Part shown: positions 16,599 through 24,138 of the stretch, piece after piece
How positions within the stretch are numbered: position 1 is the first letter of the stretch
Layout of the letters: every line of letters starts with the position of its first letter
NCBI RefSeq assembly: GCF_002858805.1
Contig: NZ_PJZI01000017.1
Coordinates: 33,094 to 97,093, forward strand
Length of the DNA stretch: 64,000 nucleotides
Source of the DNA: Chimaeribacter arupi
GTDB lineage: Bacteria; Pseudomonadota; Gammaproteobacteria; Enterobacterales; Enterobacteriaceae
Reading direction: 5' to 3'
Notes under the pieces: generated by a model
The model's database searches: none
What the model was told of the DNA's origin: nothing
Seen by the model: the letters and a program-made list of their open reading frames with translations, nothing else
Made by a program: the position numbers and the translations under genes

Positions 16599-17549
16599 TC
16601 ACCGGGAAGCGCCGTTCCCCTCTCCTGCCTCATTCAGGGCCTGAAGAATGTTCTGCGCAGCCACCGTCCCCATTTTCACGTAAGACGCGTCACTGACCCC
16701 GCCAATATGGGGTGAAAGAATCACATTGCTGATTGCCTGCCAGCGATGCGGCGCCGTCAGGGGTTCGCTGCTGAAGCTGTCCAGCGCCGCCCAGCGGAGT
16801 GTGCCGTCATTCAAGGCATGAACGAGTGCCGGTTCATCAATCAAACCGCCGCGGGCGGTATTGACCAGAATGGCACCGCGTTTAAAACATGCCAGCGTAC
16901 CGGCATTGATCATTTCACGGTTATCCTCCGTCAAAGGGCAATGCAGCGAGACCACATCAGCCTGCGCGAGAAGCTCATCAAGCGTGCTGACCGCATCGCA
17001 GCCCGCCGGAAACTCCCCGGCATAGGGATCGCAGGCGATGACGCGCATACCAAACGCCTGGCCGGCACGTGCGACCCGGCGCCCAATCGCTCCCAGGCCA
17101 ATAAGCCCGAGCGTTCTTCCTTCCAGCTCCAAAGACTTATGCACGGACTTGTCCCAGTGCCCTTCACGCAGGCGCGCATCAAGCGTCACCACAGATTTTG
17201 CACAGGCGAGGATAAGCGCCCAGGTATGCTCGGCAACGGCCGCAGCATTCGCACCCGGCGCTGAACAGACGCGAATATGCCGCGCGGCAGCGGCCGGCTG
17301 GTCGATAACGTCGATGCCGCTGCCGTGCTTGGAAATCACTTTCAGTGCCGGGGCCGCATCCATGACAGCCGCCGGGATTTTGCCGTAACGCACCAGAATG
17401 GCGACCGGGTTATGCCGGCGGCAAAGGGTGATCAGTTGCGCTTCATCAGGCTGTTTGCCGGCAAACACCAGCTCATAACCGGCCAGCAGTTGCAGCGCCT
17501 CGTCGGCCAGATCACTGCCTGTGACCAATACCACGGGACGACGGTTCAT
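16599..17549 (-). CDS. D-2-hydroxyacid dehydrogenase (NAD-dependent)
   Basis: A 316-residue protein of the D-isomer-specific 2-hydroxyacid dehydrogenase family, which interconverts 2-oxoacids and D-2-hydroxyacids with NAD(P). The Rossmann motif is GLIGLGAIGRRVA, with the cofactor-binding Asp in IACDPY. The catalytic triad is visible as Arg in NTARGGLID, Glu in SSEPL and His in SPHIGG. It most resembles phosphoglycerate-dehydrogenase-like members. Its ATG overlaps the RraA-family stop by one base (TGATG), so both are made from one message under the IclR-type regulator at 18407. It likely acts in the same hydroxy/oxoacid pathway as the aldolase. Confidence 0.87.
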   Translation of the reverse strand: MNRRPVVLVTGSDLADEALQLLAGYELVFAGKQPDEAQLITLCRRHNPVAILVRYGKIPAAVMDAAPALKVISKHGSGIDVIDQPAAAARHIRVCSAPGANAAAVAEHTWALILACAKSVVTLDARLREGHWDKSVHKSLELEGRTLGLIGLGAIGRRVARAGQAFGMRVIACDPYAGEFPAGCDAVSTLDELLAQADVVSLHCPLTEDNREMINAGTLACFKRGAILVNTARGGLIDEPALVHALNDGTLRWAALDSFSSEPLTAPHRWQAISNVILSPHIGGVSDASYVKMGTVAAQNILQALNEAGEGNGASR

Positions 17550-18241
17550 CAGAGGCTCTCCCCGTCATCCAGCATACCGGCACTGCGGAGGGCATTTTCC
17601 AGCCAGGGTGCGCGTGTATCCCCGGCGCGGATGGCCGCGATGCGGCGCGTCTCCCCTTCCAATTTTTTCTTCGCGAGCGCAATAACGGCGTTGACGTCGC
17701 CCCGCGGAATGACGACCACACCATCCACGTCACCCACCACCAGATCGCCCGCCTGCACCTGTGCGCCCGCCACGGACACCGGGTAGTTCACCCGCCCCGG
17801 AATGAGCTTGGTAGGGCCGCAGGGATTAAGCCCGGCGGCAAAAACAGGGTAGTCCTGCTTAGCCAGGGTATCGGCATCGCGCACCGCACCGTCGATGATG
17901 ATGCCGGCAATCCCCGAGGCTTCTGCCTGGGTCGCCATAATTTCCCCCAGCAGCGCACAACTGAGATCCCCTTTGCCATCAACCACAATCACATCACCTG
18001 GCTGGGCAACAGCAAGCGCCGCATGGATGGCCAGATTATCCCCGGGGCGCACTTCCACCGTCACGGCCGGCCCCGCTACTTTCATGTTTGGCGACAGCGG
18101 TTTAATCCTGCCGTGCAAGGTGCCCCGGCGCCCGGCCACATCTGCCAGGATCGCGGCCTGGTATTCAGCAGCAAGACGGACATCTTCCGCGGACACGCGT
18201 GTTACCTCACGGTTAATCATGGGTTGAGTCAGGTTGGTCAT
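17549..18241 (-). CDS. RraA-family aldolase / oxaloacetate decarboxylase
   Basis: A 230-residue RraA-fold protein. Its aldolase members (HMG/CHA aldolase) cleave 4-hydroxy-4-methyl- or 4-carboxy-4-hydroxy-2-oxo acids to pyruvate and a second oxoacid and often decarboxylate oxaloacetate. The signature is present: G-x-V-x-V-V-D (GDVIVVDGKGDL), GEIMATQAEASGIAG, then the metal/substrate Arg-Asp pair in IIDGAVRDADTL. The enzymatic role is favoured over RNase E inhibition because the gene is coupled to a dehydrogenase, faces an IclR regulator and lies near an organic-acid type carrier. The exact substrate is not determined. Confidence 0.85.
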   Translation of the reverse strand: MTNLTQPMINREVTRVSAEDVRLAAEYQAAILADVAGRRGTLHGRIKPLSPNMKVAGPAVTVEVRPGDNLAIHAALAVAQPGDVIVVDGKGDLSCALLGEIMATQAEASGIAGIIIDGAVRDADTLAKQDYPVFAAGLNPCGPTKLIPGRVNYPVSVAGAQVQAGDLVVGDVDGVVVIPRGDVNAVIALAKKKLEGETRRIAAIRAGDTRAPWLENALRSAGMLDDGESL

Positions 18242-18262
18242 AGCCCCTCTCTAGTTTTACTG

Positions 18263-18290
18263 TGTAAAACACATGTGTACAATATAAAAC
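18263..18290. promoter_or_regulatory. Putative IclR operator, aldolase/iclR intergenic region
   Basis: TGTAAAAC (18263-18270) is followed at identical spacing by TGTAC (18276-18280) and then ATAAAAC. The same arrangement occurs in front of the MFS gene (20567-20584). The site lies just upstream of the aldolase start in the divergent promoter region. Confidence 0.55.
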
Positions 18291-18406
18291 AACTATAGCG
18301 GGGCTTGACTGGGGTTAGCCATACCCCCGGCCCTGTTTGTGACGTAAACACGAGGTGACTCACAAAAATTCAGGTACACTCGGGAGACGTCAAAAAGGAG
18401 AAAGTA

Positions 18407-19138
18407 ATGGGTAATGAAGGTGTTATTGCGGTGGAAAAGGCACTGGCGCTGCTTGACTGCTTCCGCCCCGGTGACAACAGCCTGACGCTGACGGCACTTG
18501 CTCAGGCATCGGGCTATCACAAGACCACGGTGTACCGTCTGATGAACTCCCTGGAGCGGATGAATTATGTCGTCAGGCATGAGAACGGCAGCTATGGGCT
18601 GGGGCCGCGCCTGCTTTATCTTGGCAAACTCTACGAGCAATCTTTCCATCTGGCGAGCGTCGTGCAACCTGAATTGCAGCAGCTGGCTCAGGCCACCAGT
18701 GAAAGTGCCAGCTGGTATGTGATTGAAGGCGGCCAGCGGTTGTGCCTGTTCCGTGCTGAGGCGTCTGAAGGCCTGCGCCACAGCCGCCTGCCGGGCACCA
18801 CCTTTGCTCTGGATGATTCCGCCATTGGCCAGGTGCTGCGCCACTGGGGGCGGGAGGAAGCGCTGTTTAACCATGAGCCTGTACTGCCCCTTTACACTTC
18901 AGGCGCCCGCGACCCCCATACCGCGGCTTTCGCCATACCGGTATTTGGGGTCAACGACAAGCTGATAGCGGCACTGGCGCTGACCGGGCCCGCTTCGCGG
19001 CTGGTGGAATCCCGCCGGGATGAAGGCGTCGCGCAACACATGTTCAGCACAGCCGCCCGTTTGTCGCTCAAGCTCGGTGCATCAACACGTTTTTGTGAAA
19101 CGCTCTATGGGGCGGACGAGGCGGGAAGCACTGCATAA
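18407..19138 (+). CDS. IclR-family transcriptional regulator
   Basis: A 243-residue IclR-type regulator with an N-terminal winged helix-turn-helix (about residues 5-65; LTLTALAQASGYHKTTVYRLMNSL) and a C-terminal ligand-sensing domain. The effector is usually a small organic acid, which fits the divergent aldolase/dehydrogenase genes. GGAG precedes ATG 18407. The gene converges on the MFS carrier across a shared hairpin. A duplicated motif before both the aldolase and carrier genes (18263, 20567) suggests this protein controls both. Whether it represses or activates cannot be read from the sequence. Confidence 0.88.
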   Translation: MGNEGVIAVEKALALLDCFRPGDNSLTLTALAQASGYHKTTVYRLMNSLERMNYVVRHENGSYGLGPRLLYLGKLYEQSFHLASVVQPELQQLAQATSESASWYVIEGGQRLCLFRAEASEGLRHSRLPGTTFALDDSAIGQVLRHWGREEALFNHEPVLPLYTSGARDPHTAAFAIPVFGVNDKLIAALALTGPASRLVESRRDEGVAQHMFSTAARLSLKLGASTRFCETLYGADEAGSTA

Positions 19139-19143
19139 CGAAA

Positions 19144-19168
19144 ACAGCCGATGCCTTGCACCGGCTGT
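19144..19168. terminator. Terminator between convergent iclR and MFS genes
   Basis: Arms ACAGCCG (19144-19150) and CGGCTGT (19162-19168) are flanked by AAAA on the left and TTTT at 19173-19176, consistent with termination in both directions. Confidence 0.6.
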
Positions 19169-19181
19169 CTGGTTTTGCGAT

Positions 19182-20516
19182 TTAATGGCTGGTGACACCC
19201 TCTTTTCCAACGCCCTGCTGGGTCATTTTTCTTCCCATCACGACAACTGCAACGCCGCCGGCCAGACAGAGCGCAGCCAGGGGCACCAGCGCCAGCGTAT
19301 GGCTGCCGGTGTGCTGATTGATAATCCCATACACATTCACCATGACGCCCCCGCCTATCAGGTTAGCGATGGCCCCAATGGCGGCCAGCCCGGCAGCCGC
19401 TGAAGAGCTGCTCATCCAGCCGGAGGCCAGCGCCCAGAACGGGCCTTTCATGGAGTACGCGCCGACCAGAATCAGGCTCAGGATAATAATGGTTGAAGGC
19501 AGTGAGAGGCTGATAAAGGCCGCACCAATTCCGCCTGCAATCATGAACAGCGTCAGCGCGGTATGCCAGCGGCGTTCACCGGTACGGTCTGAATTGCGTC
19601 CCCATACAATCATCAGCACTGAGGCCAGGCCATAAGGGATCGCATTGAGCAGGCCGATCGTCATGTTATCGAGCTGGAATGATTTCAGCAGTTGCGGCGA
19701 CCAGACGCTCAGGGTGGTTCCTGCCGCCGAGGCGCCCGAGTAAATCAGCGCAAACAGCCAGATCTGGCGGTGCCGGAGCAGTTGCCAGGTGGAAATATGG
19801 CCGATGTTTTTCCGCTGTTCGCGCTCCGCTGCCAGGGTGTCTTCAAGCCACTGTTTCTGGTCGCTTCTCAGCCAGCGGGCATCTTGCGGGCGGTTGCTCA
19901 ACACAAAATACGCAGCAACGCCCAGCAGCACCGCCGGCAGCCCTTCAATAATGAACAGCAAATGCCAGCCACGCAGCCCCAGCCAGCCGTCAAGCGTCAG
20001 GATGAGGCCCGAAAGCGGTGAGCCGATGAAGTTTGCCAGCGGTATCGCGACCATAAACGAGGCGATAATCCGCGCGCGGTAGCGTGAGGGGATCCACCAG
20101 GTCAGGTAAAGCACGACGCCCGGAAAGAAGCCTGCTTCAGCGGCACCCAGCAAAAAGCGCAACACGTAGAGAGACGTGGAGCTTTCCACCAGCGCCATAC
20201 ACATCGACACAATCCCCCAGCTGATCATGATGCGCGGGATCCACAGGCGCGCCCCGACCTTTTGCATCGCAAGATTGCTGGGAACCTCAAAGATAAAGTA
20301 GGCCACGAAATAAAGGCTGCTCGCGAATCCAAACGCGGCTTTTGACAGCCCCAGATCTGAGCTCATCTGTAGCGCGGCCATGCCGATATTACCGCGGTCA
20401 ATAATGGATACCAGGTAACTCACCACCAGAAAAGGCAGTATCCGCCAGATGACCCGACGCATGGTTTCGCGCTCCAGCGCAGTGGCATGAGCGCGTTTCA
20501 GGTTTTGTTCGGTCAT
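19182..20516 (-). CDS. MFS transporter, anion:cation symporter type
   Basis: A 444-residue major facilitator of the ACS (anion:cation symporter) type, which imports tartrate, phthalate, hexuronates or similar acids with protons or cations. Features include the segment IIDRGNIGMAALQMSSDLGL typical of this group, LGAAEAGFFPGVVLYLTWWIPSRYRAR, and about 12 membrane helices. The start at 20516 (MTEQ) has AGGAT ahead of it; the frame stays open for 32 codons further upstream but without a good ribosome site. It is likely the uptake system for the substrate handled by the RraA-type aldolase and dehydrogenase, since its promoter carries the same motif as theirs. Confidence 0.85.
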   Translation of the reverse strand: MTEQNLKRAHATALERETMRRVIWRILPFLVVSYLVSIIDRGNIGMAALQMSSDLGLSKAAFGFASSLYFVAYFIFEVPSNLAMQKVGARLWIPRIMISWGIVSMCMALVESSTSLYVLRFLLGAAEAGFFPGVVLYLTWWIPSRYRARIIASFMVAIPLANFIGSPLSGLILTLDGWLGLRGWHLLFIIEGLPAVLLGVAAYFVLSNRPQDARWLRSDQKQWLEDTLAAEREQRKNIGHISTWQLLRHRQIWLFALIYSGASAAGTTLSVWSPQLLKSFQLDNMTIGLLNAIPYGLASVLMIVWGRNSDRTGERRWHTALTLFMIAGGIGAAFISLSLPSTIIILSLILVGAYSMKGPFWALASGWMSSSSAAAGLAAIGAIANLIGGGVMVNVYGIINQHTGSHTLALVPLAALCLAGGVAVVVMGRKMTQQGVGKEGVTSH

Positions 20517-20566
20517 TCTATCCTCGCAGGCTCTGATTAGAATAATAGGACAGCGTTGTTGCACTC

Positions 20567-20594
20567 TGTAAAACTTGGTTGTACTAAATAAACT
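20567..20594. promoter_or_regulatory. Second copy of putative IclR operator, MFS promoter
   Basis: TGTAAAAC (20567-20574) and TGTAC (20580-20584) are followed by AATAAAC, spaced exactly as at 18263-18290. It lies about 50 bp upstream of the MFS start, as expected for a second target of the IclR regulator. Confidence 0.55.
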
Positions 20595-20823
20595 ATCAGA
20601 GTCTTGCTGCATTACCGCTCTCCCGATGGAGGGTTGCGGAATACATCACAAATCCGTGCAGGTCAGAATGACGTTTTGTGATCAGGGCCTAAAGTAAGCT
20701 GCAACCGCATTGTGTGTGTTTTATACACGTGCTTGCCCTCTGCGTGTGATTACCGTGACGCGTGCCGGGCTGACCAATCCCGCTGCGTGGATCATGTTGC
20801 TGAAAAGCATACCTATTACGTAC

Positions 20824-20839
20824 TACTTCATACTTCATA
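20824..20839. repeat. Partition-type TACTTCATA repeats (outlying copy)
   Basis: Two overlapping copies of TACTTCATA (20824-20832, 20831-20839) match the repeats around the parA/RHH pair 1.4-2.4 kb away. They stand where the missing N-terminal part of the GntR gene should be. Confidence 0.5.
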
Positions 20840-20907
20840 TTTCACACTTAACATCGGTGACTTACGTGTTGCACGCTATGCCCGTCAGGGGTGAGTGCTG
20901 AAAACCG

Positions 20908-21675
20908 GTGCGCGAGGCGCTGATTTACCTTGAGCAAAAAGGCGTGCTCCGCCAGCAGCGCAACCGTGGCTTTTTCGTCAATGATGATTATGCGCCGCAA
21001 CCCCTGGCGCAGAGTGAGCCGGAAAGTGACGGCGATATGCCGGAGTATTACCAACTGGCCGAAGACTGGTTACAGGATAAGATCAGCGCCGAAGTCACCG
21101 AGCTTTCCCTGCAAAAGCGTTATAACCTGACCAAAACCCAACTGACCACCCTCCTCGCGCGCGGCGTCAGCGAAGGGTGGATTGAGCGTAAGCAAGGCTA
21201 TGGCTGGCGGTTTTTGCCGGTGGCGAAAACCAAAACGGCGATTGAACACCTCTTCAGTTTCCGCATGGTGATTGAGCCGATGGCGATGCTGGAGCCGACC
21301 TTCAACGCCCCGCGGGAAAAACTCAACGCGCTGCGTCAGGAGCTGGAGATGCTGGCCGCCAGCGGCATTGAGCGGCTGTCGCCGACGCAACTGCAACTGT
21401 GCGGTTACCGTTTTCATGAAACCGTCATCAGCTTTTCCAACAACCCGTTTTTCGAAATATCCCTGCGTAACGTTAACCGGATGCGCCGCCTGATGGATTA
21501 CCGCATCATGGACGACCGCAACCGCTATTACAGTGAAGTGGAAGACCATATGCAGTTGCTGAAGCTGATTGAGGCGGGCCAGCTGATCGACGCGTCCTAT
21601 ATGATGAAGCAGCACCTGCATAAGGCACTGGAAAACAAAAAATTACGCCGGATCGCCGTGGAAAGGCCGGCGTAA
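20908..21675 (+). pseudogene. GntR-family regulator, N-terminus lost
   Basis: The reading frame begins inside the first winged helix-turn-helix: a stop codon lies at 20899-20901 and the first residues read (K)PVREALIYLEQKGVL, the middle of a GntR domain. A possible continuation (GDLRVARYARQG) ends at 20894 in another frame, consistent with a frameshift, and further upstream nothing GntR-like remains. The rest is intact: a second helix-turn-helix-like unit (about residues 48-110, ELSLQKRYNLTKTQLTTLLARG) and an FCD ligand domain to the end. The two-wing arrangement is unusual. A GTG at 20908 could allow expression of a protein lacking one DNA-binding unit. The next two fragments are also decayed. 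Confidence 0.7.
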
Positions 21676-21711
21676 GGGCGTGGCCCCGTAGCGGGGCCGG
21701 ACACCCAGTCT

Positions 21712-21931
21712 CAGCCCGCCACCGAGTAGAGCGGGTAAAGCCCCATCGGCAAGCCGCATCCCAGGAAAATCATGCAAGAATAAACGCCCACTTGAAGGTG
21801 TACTTTTGGTGGTCGCTGAACTCCACGCCCGCCAGCCCGACCAGCAGATAAGTGGACGCCACCAGCGGGCTGAGCAGGTGGACCGGCTGCCCCACCAGCG
21901 ACGCCCGGCCAATCTCTGCCGGTTCAATGCC
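21712..21931 (-). pseudogene. CitMHS-type citrate transporter, C-terminal fragment
   Basis: Only the last ~70 codons of a CitMHS-like (metal-citrate/H+) symporter remain, recognised from IGRASLVGQPVHLLSPLVAS followed by TYLLVGLAGVEFSDHQKYTF. The frame stops at 21770 after KWAFILA. One base out of frame it resumes with MIFLGCGLPMGLYPLYSVAG to a stop at about 21712, so a frameshift is present as well as loss of the front. Homology ends abruptly near 21931, where an unrelated fragment on the other strand begins. Family assignment is from motif memory only. Confidence 0.55.
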
Positions 21932-22042
21932 GGGGAGCTGGAAGAGACGGCCAGGCTCTACTTTATTCTGCGGCCACATGGCATGAACACCTTAACCCGT
22001 GAAAATATTGATGAGTTAAACACCCTGTTTGCCATGCGCTGA
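21932..22042 (+). pseudogene. OtnC/YgbL-like class II aldolase, C-terminal fragment
   Basis: About 35 codons remain (GELEETARLYFILRPHGMN followed by TLTRENIDELNTLFAMR). They match the C-terminal end of 3-oxo-tetronate 4-phosphate decarboxylases such as E. coli YgbL/OtnC (ELEETAKLIFIL...YLT...ELR). There is no start or catalytic part. A good terminator follows directly, as it would at the end of the original operon. The fragment abuts the CitMHS remnant at a clean junction near 21932. Confidence 0.55.
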
Positions 22043-22063
22043 TTGCCCGATCGCCAGACAGGC

Positions 22064-22088
22064 AAAAGCCCGCATTCTGCGGGCTTTT
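22064..22088 (+). terminator. Rho-independent terminator after the aldolase fragment
   Basis: Perfect arms AAAAGCCCGC (22064-22073) and GCGGGCTTTT (22079-22088) with a 5-base loop and a T-run form a textbook terminator. It isolates parA from upstream transcription. Confidence 0.8.
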
Positions 22089-22204
22089 TCAGATGCGCTT
22101 ACAGATGGAACGCCAGGCATGGTGCTCCCTGCTCCGTTGTTTTTTACAACTTATTTTTTATAAAGTCCTGATAAAACAAATGAATGGTTTAAAATAATAA
22201 GTAT

Positions 22205-22260
22205 TACTTCATACATAGTACGTATTAAGTAATTATTGACACTTATTACATATGAAGTCA
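22205..22260. promoter_or_regulatory. parA promoter region with TACTTCATA-type repeats
   Basis: This AT-rich leader before parA contains TACTTCATA (22205-22213) and several looser relatives (TACGTATTAAG, TATGAAGTCATA). In small ParA/ribbon-helix-helix systems the small partner binds such repeats to repress the par operon, so autoregulation is likely. Confidence 0.5.
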
Positions 22261-22294
22261 TATTGATGCGATTATGCAACTATGAGGGATAGCG

Positions 22295-22930
22295 ATGATC
22301 ACCATTATCGGGTGCAACAAAGGTGGCGCAGCCAAAACCACCACCGCCATTAATTTAGCGGTAGGGCTGGCGATGCGCGGTGAAGATGTGTGCCTGGTGG
22401 ATGCGGATGTTCAGCGTTCAGCATCACGCTGGTATGCAGAACGGGAAAACGCCGGGTTGACGCCTGCCATCACGCTGATTGAAAAACGGGACAACATTTC
22501 TCAGACGCTGAAAAGCCTCGACCAGAAATACAGCCACGTTATTGTGGATGTGGCCGGGCGCAACAGCCGTGAGCTGATCACCGGCGGTACCGTTGCCCAC
22601 CAGATTATCGCCCCTCATCAATGTTCGCAGCTGGACCTGGACACCCTGGTTGAATTGCAGCAGCAACTGGAAAGTATGCGGGATTTGAACCCGGAACTGC
22701 GGGCGTATTGCTACCAGAGTATGGCGACCACCAACCCGCTGTTGCGCGGCAATGAACGCAAAGAGTTCCTGGATTTCGTCGCCGAATTTGAGGGCATCAC
22801 CCCGCTGCAATCCGTCGCCTGTTACCGCAAGGTTTACCGGGATGTGATGTCTGAAGGCAAATCCGTGCTGGAAGCGCCGAATGATCAAGCCAGAAGCGAA
22901 GTGCTGGCACTGATTGAGGAGGTGTTCTGA
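22295..22930 (+). CDS. parA: ParA-family partition ATPase (small, type Ib-like)
   Basis: A 211-residue ParA/MinD-type ATPase that drives plasmid segregation. The deviant Walker A is CNKGGAAKTTTAINLA (KGGxxKT), Walker A' is VDADVQRSASRW, and Walker B is HVIVDVAGR. There is no N-terminal helix-turn-helix, which places it with the short ParF/type Ib proteins rather than P1/F ParA. Its stop overlaps the start of the small ribbon-helix-helix gene by one base (TGATG). Repeats before and behind the pair are likely operator and centromere. The start at 22295 follows GAGGGA. Confidence 0.9.
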   Translation: MITIIGCNKGGAAKTTTAINLAVGLAMRGEDVCLVDADVQRSASRWYAERENAGLTPAITLIEKRDNISQTLKSLDQKYSHVIVDVAGRNSRELITGGTVAHQIIAPHQCSQLDLDTLVELQQQLESMRDLNPELRAYCYQSMATTNPLLRGNERKEFLDFVAEFEGITPLQSVACYRKVYRDVMSEGKSVLEAPNDQARSEVLALIEEVF

Positions 22931-23187
22931 TGGCCCTGAAAAAACCGGTTCGCCAAAATGTGTCAGCATCCGATGCAGACGCGCTGGCCAGAAAGCTCGC
23001 CGATCGCCCTTACGGTGAAGAGAAAAAAGAAGAGGATGTGGTTGCCCGAACCACCATCTCGTTACCCAAATCGTTGCTGATTAAGCTGGAAGATGTGGCG
23101 CTGGACAACAAGCGTGCCGGGCGCGAGCCGAAAAGCGTCAGCGCGTTAATCCGCCTGGCGACTGAGCAATACCTTGATTCGCATTAA
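22930..23187 (+). CDS. Small ribbon-helix-helix partition protein (ParB/ParG role)
   Basis: An 85-residue protein with a flexible charged N-terminus (about residues 1-38, Lys/Glu-rich) and a C-terminal ribbon-helix-helix (ARTTISLPKSLLIKLEDVAL, then SVSALIRLATEQYL). This layout is that of centromere-binding partners such as ParG, which stimulate ParA ATPase through the N-terminal tail and bind direct repeats. It is translated by coupling with parA. The dense TACTTCATA/TATGAAGTA repeats directly downstream (23197-23420) are its probable binding site. It is not a homologue of the large ParB/Spo0J family. Confidence 0.85.
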   Translation: MALKKPVRQNVSASDADALARKLADRPYGEEKKEEDVVARTTISLPKSLLIKLEDVALDNKRAGREPKSVSALIRLATEQYLDSH

Positions 23188-23196
23188 TTTCATAAG

Positions 23197-23420
23197 TATG
23201 AAGTAATATTTCATATATGCTATTTCATAGAGCATAACGAATACTTCATACTTAATCAGTGCGCAGTATGAAGATGAAAGATGACATGATACGTCATCTC
23301 TCATTCTTCATATCGTCTCTTTCATTCCCCTGAATGCATACTCTTACCTCTGCGCCATCCTCCATTCGTAATACTTCATACCGCCATAAGTCATACTTCA
23401 TCTTTCATACTTAATACGAC
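23197..23420. repeat. Candidate centromere (parS-like) repeat region
   Basis: About 220 bp of AT-rich non-coding DNA behind the partition genes carries many short repeats in both directions, e.g. TATGAAGTA at 23197, TACTTCATA at 23242 and 23372, TACTTCAT at 23394, plus TTTCATA and ATGAAGATGAAAGATGA variants. Position and density fit the DNA that the ribbon-helix-helix protein would bind. Boundaries are approximate. Confidence 0.6.
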
Positions 23421-23469
23421 ATGAGTGCACAGGCGATGGCGAAGCCGCCGCGCCTGATGCAGGACACCT

Positions 23470-24042
23470 TCAAAGGATGCGTTGGATGAAATCAGTGATG
23501 TCGTCAGCGGCGACCCGGCATTTTTCCGGTGAGGGGCGGATGATCAGCAGTTCAGCATAGCCATTGAGCATGGCGCCTAACTGCCGGGTGGTGCGGGGGA
23601 CATCAACCGGGCGGAAATCACCTTTTGCGACGCCTTCTTCAATCATCCCGGCTACCAGCGCGACCCATTTTTCAGTTACCGATTCTGCCAGCTCAGCATA
23701 CGCCGCATTATGCACCGCCAGCTGCCAGAGAGAGCTGTAAAGCTGCCACACGGCGTCAGGTTCATCGGGCAGATAGTTGGCAATCAGTAACCTGAGTTTT
23801 TCATGCGGCGTTCTGCCTGCGAGCTCCGCCATAAAGGCGTCCAGCTCGCCCTGCATGTAATGCGCCATCGAGGCGATGCACAGCGTCTGCCAGTCACTGA
23901 AATAGTGGTAGACATGGCTGCGGGAGATACCCAGGTGCTCCGCCAGGTCACGCGTTGTGACTTTCTCAATACCCCGTTCAATAAACAGTGCGGCCGCGCC
24001 CTCCAGGATCCGGGCTTTTACGTTTTCTTTAGCTTCTTTCAT
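23470..24042 (-). CDS. TetR-family transcriptional repressor
   Basis: A 190-residue TetR-type regulator. The N-terminal helix-turn-helix is clear (ILEGAAALFIERGIEKVTTRD followed by LAEHLGISRSHVYHYFSD), and the C-terminal domain is the usual all-helical ligand pocket. I start it at ATG 24042, with GGAAG upstream; a TTG nine codons earlier would lie inside an operator palindrome. It is divergent from the ABC-type membrane protein at 24139, and two matching palindromes fill the gap. It therefore very likely represses both itself and that gene. The inducer is unknown. Confidence 0.87.
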   Translation of the reverse strand: MKEAKENVKARILEGAAALFIERGIEKVTTRDLAEHLGISRSHVYHYFSDWQTLCIASMAHYMQGELDAFMAELAGRTPHEKLRLLIANYLPDEPDAVWQLYSSLWQLAVHNAAYAELAESVTEKWVALVAGMIEEGVAKGDFRPVDVPRTTRQLGAMLNGYAELLIIRPSPEKCRVAADDITDFIQRIL

Positions 24043-24061
24043 TCTTGCTTCCGCATTGACA

Positions 24062-24113
24062 TTGAGCAACTGCTCAAATAGGCTGTTTTTCCATTCTTGA
24101 GCAACCGCTCAAG
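24062..24113. promoter_or_regulatory. Two TetR-type operator palindromes
   Basis: TTGAGCAACTGCTCAA (24062-24077) and CTTGAGCAACCGCTCAAG (24096-24113) share the half-site TTGAGC/GCTCAA. Their centres are 35 bp apart in the intergenic region between the divergent tetR and ABC-type genes. This is the expected layout for a TetR repressor. Confidence 0.8.
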
Positions 24114-24138
24114 ATTCATTTTATCAGAAACCTATCAC

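Noticed and set aside
20710..20901. Open frames of 60-63 codons before the GntR fragment as separate genes
   Set aside because: One ends with a GntR-like stretch in a shifted frame, so they look like remains of the broken regulator and promoter DNA, not new genes.
24043..24138. Upstream TTG starts for the TetR and ABC-type genes
   Set aside because: Both lie inside the operator palindromes, and good ATG starts follow.
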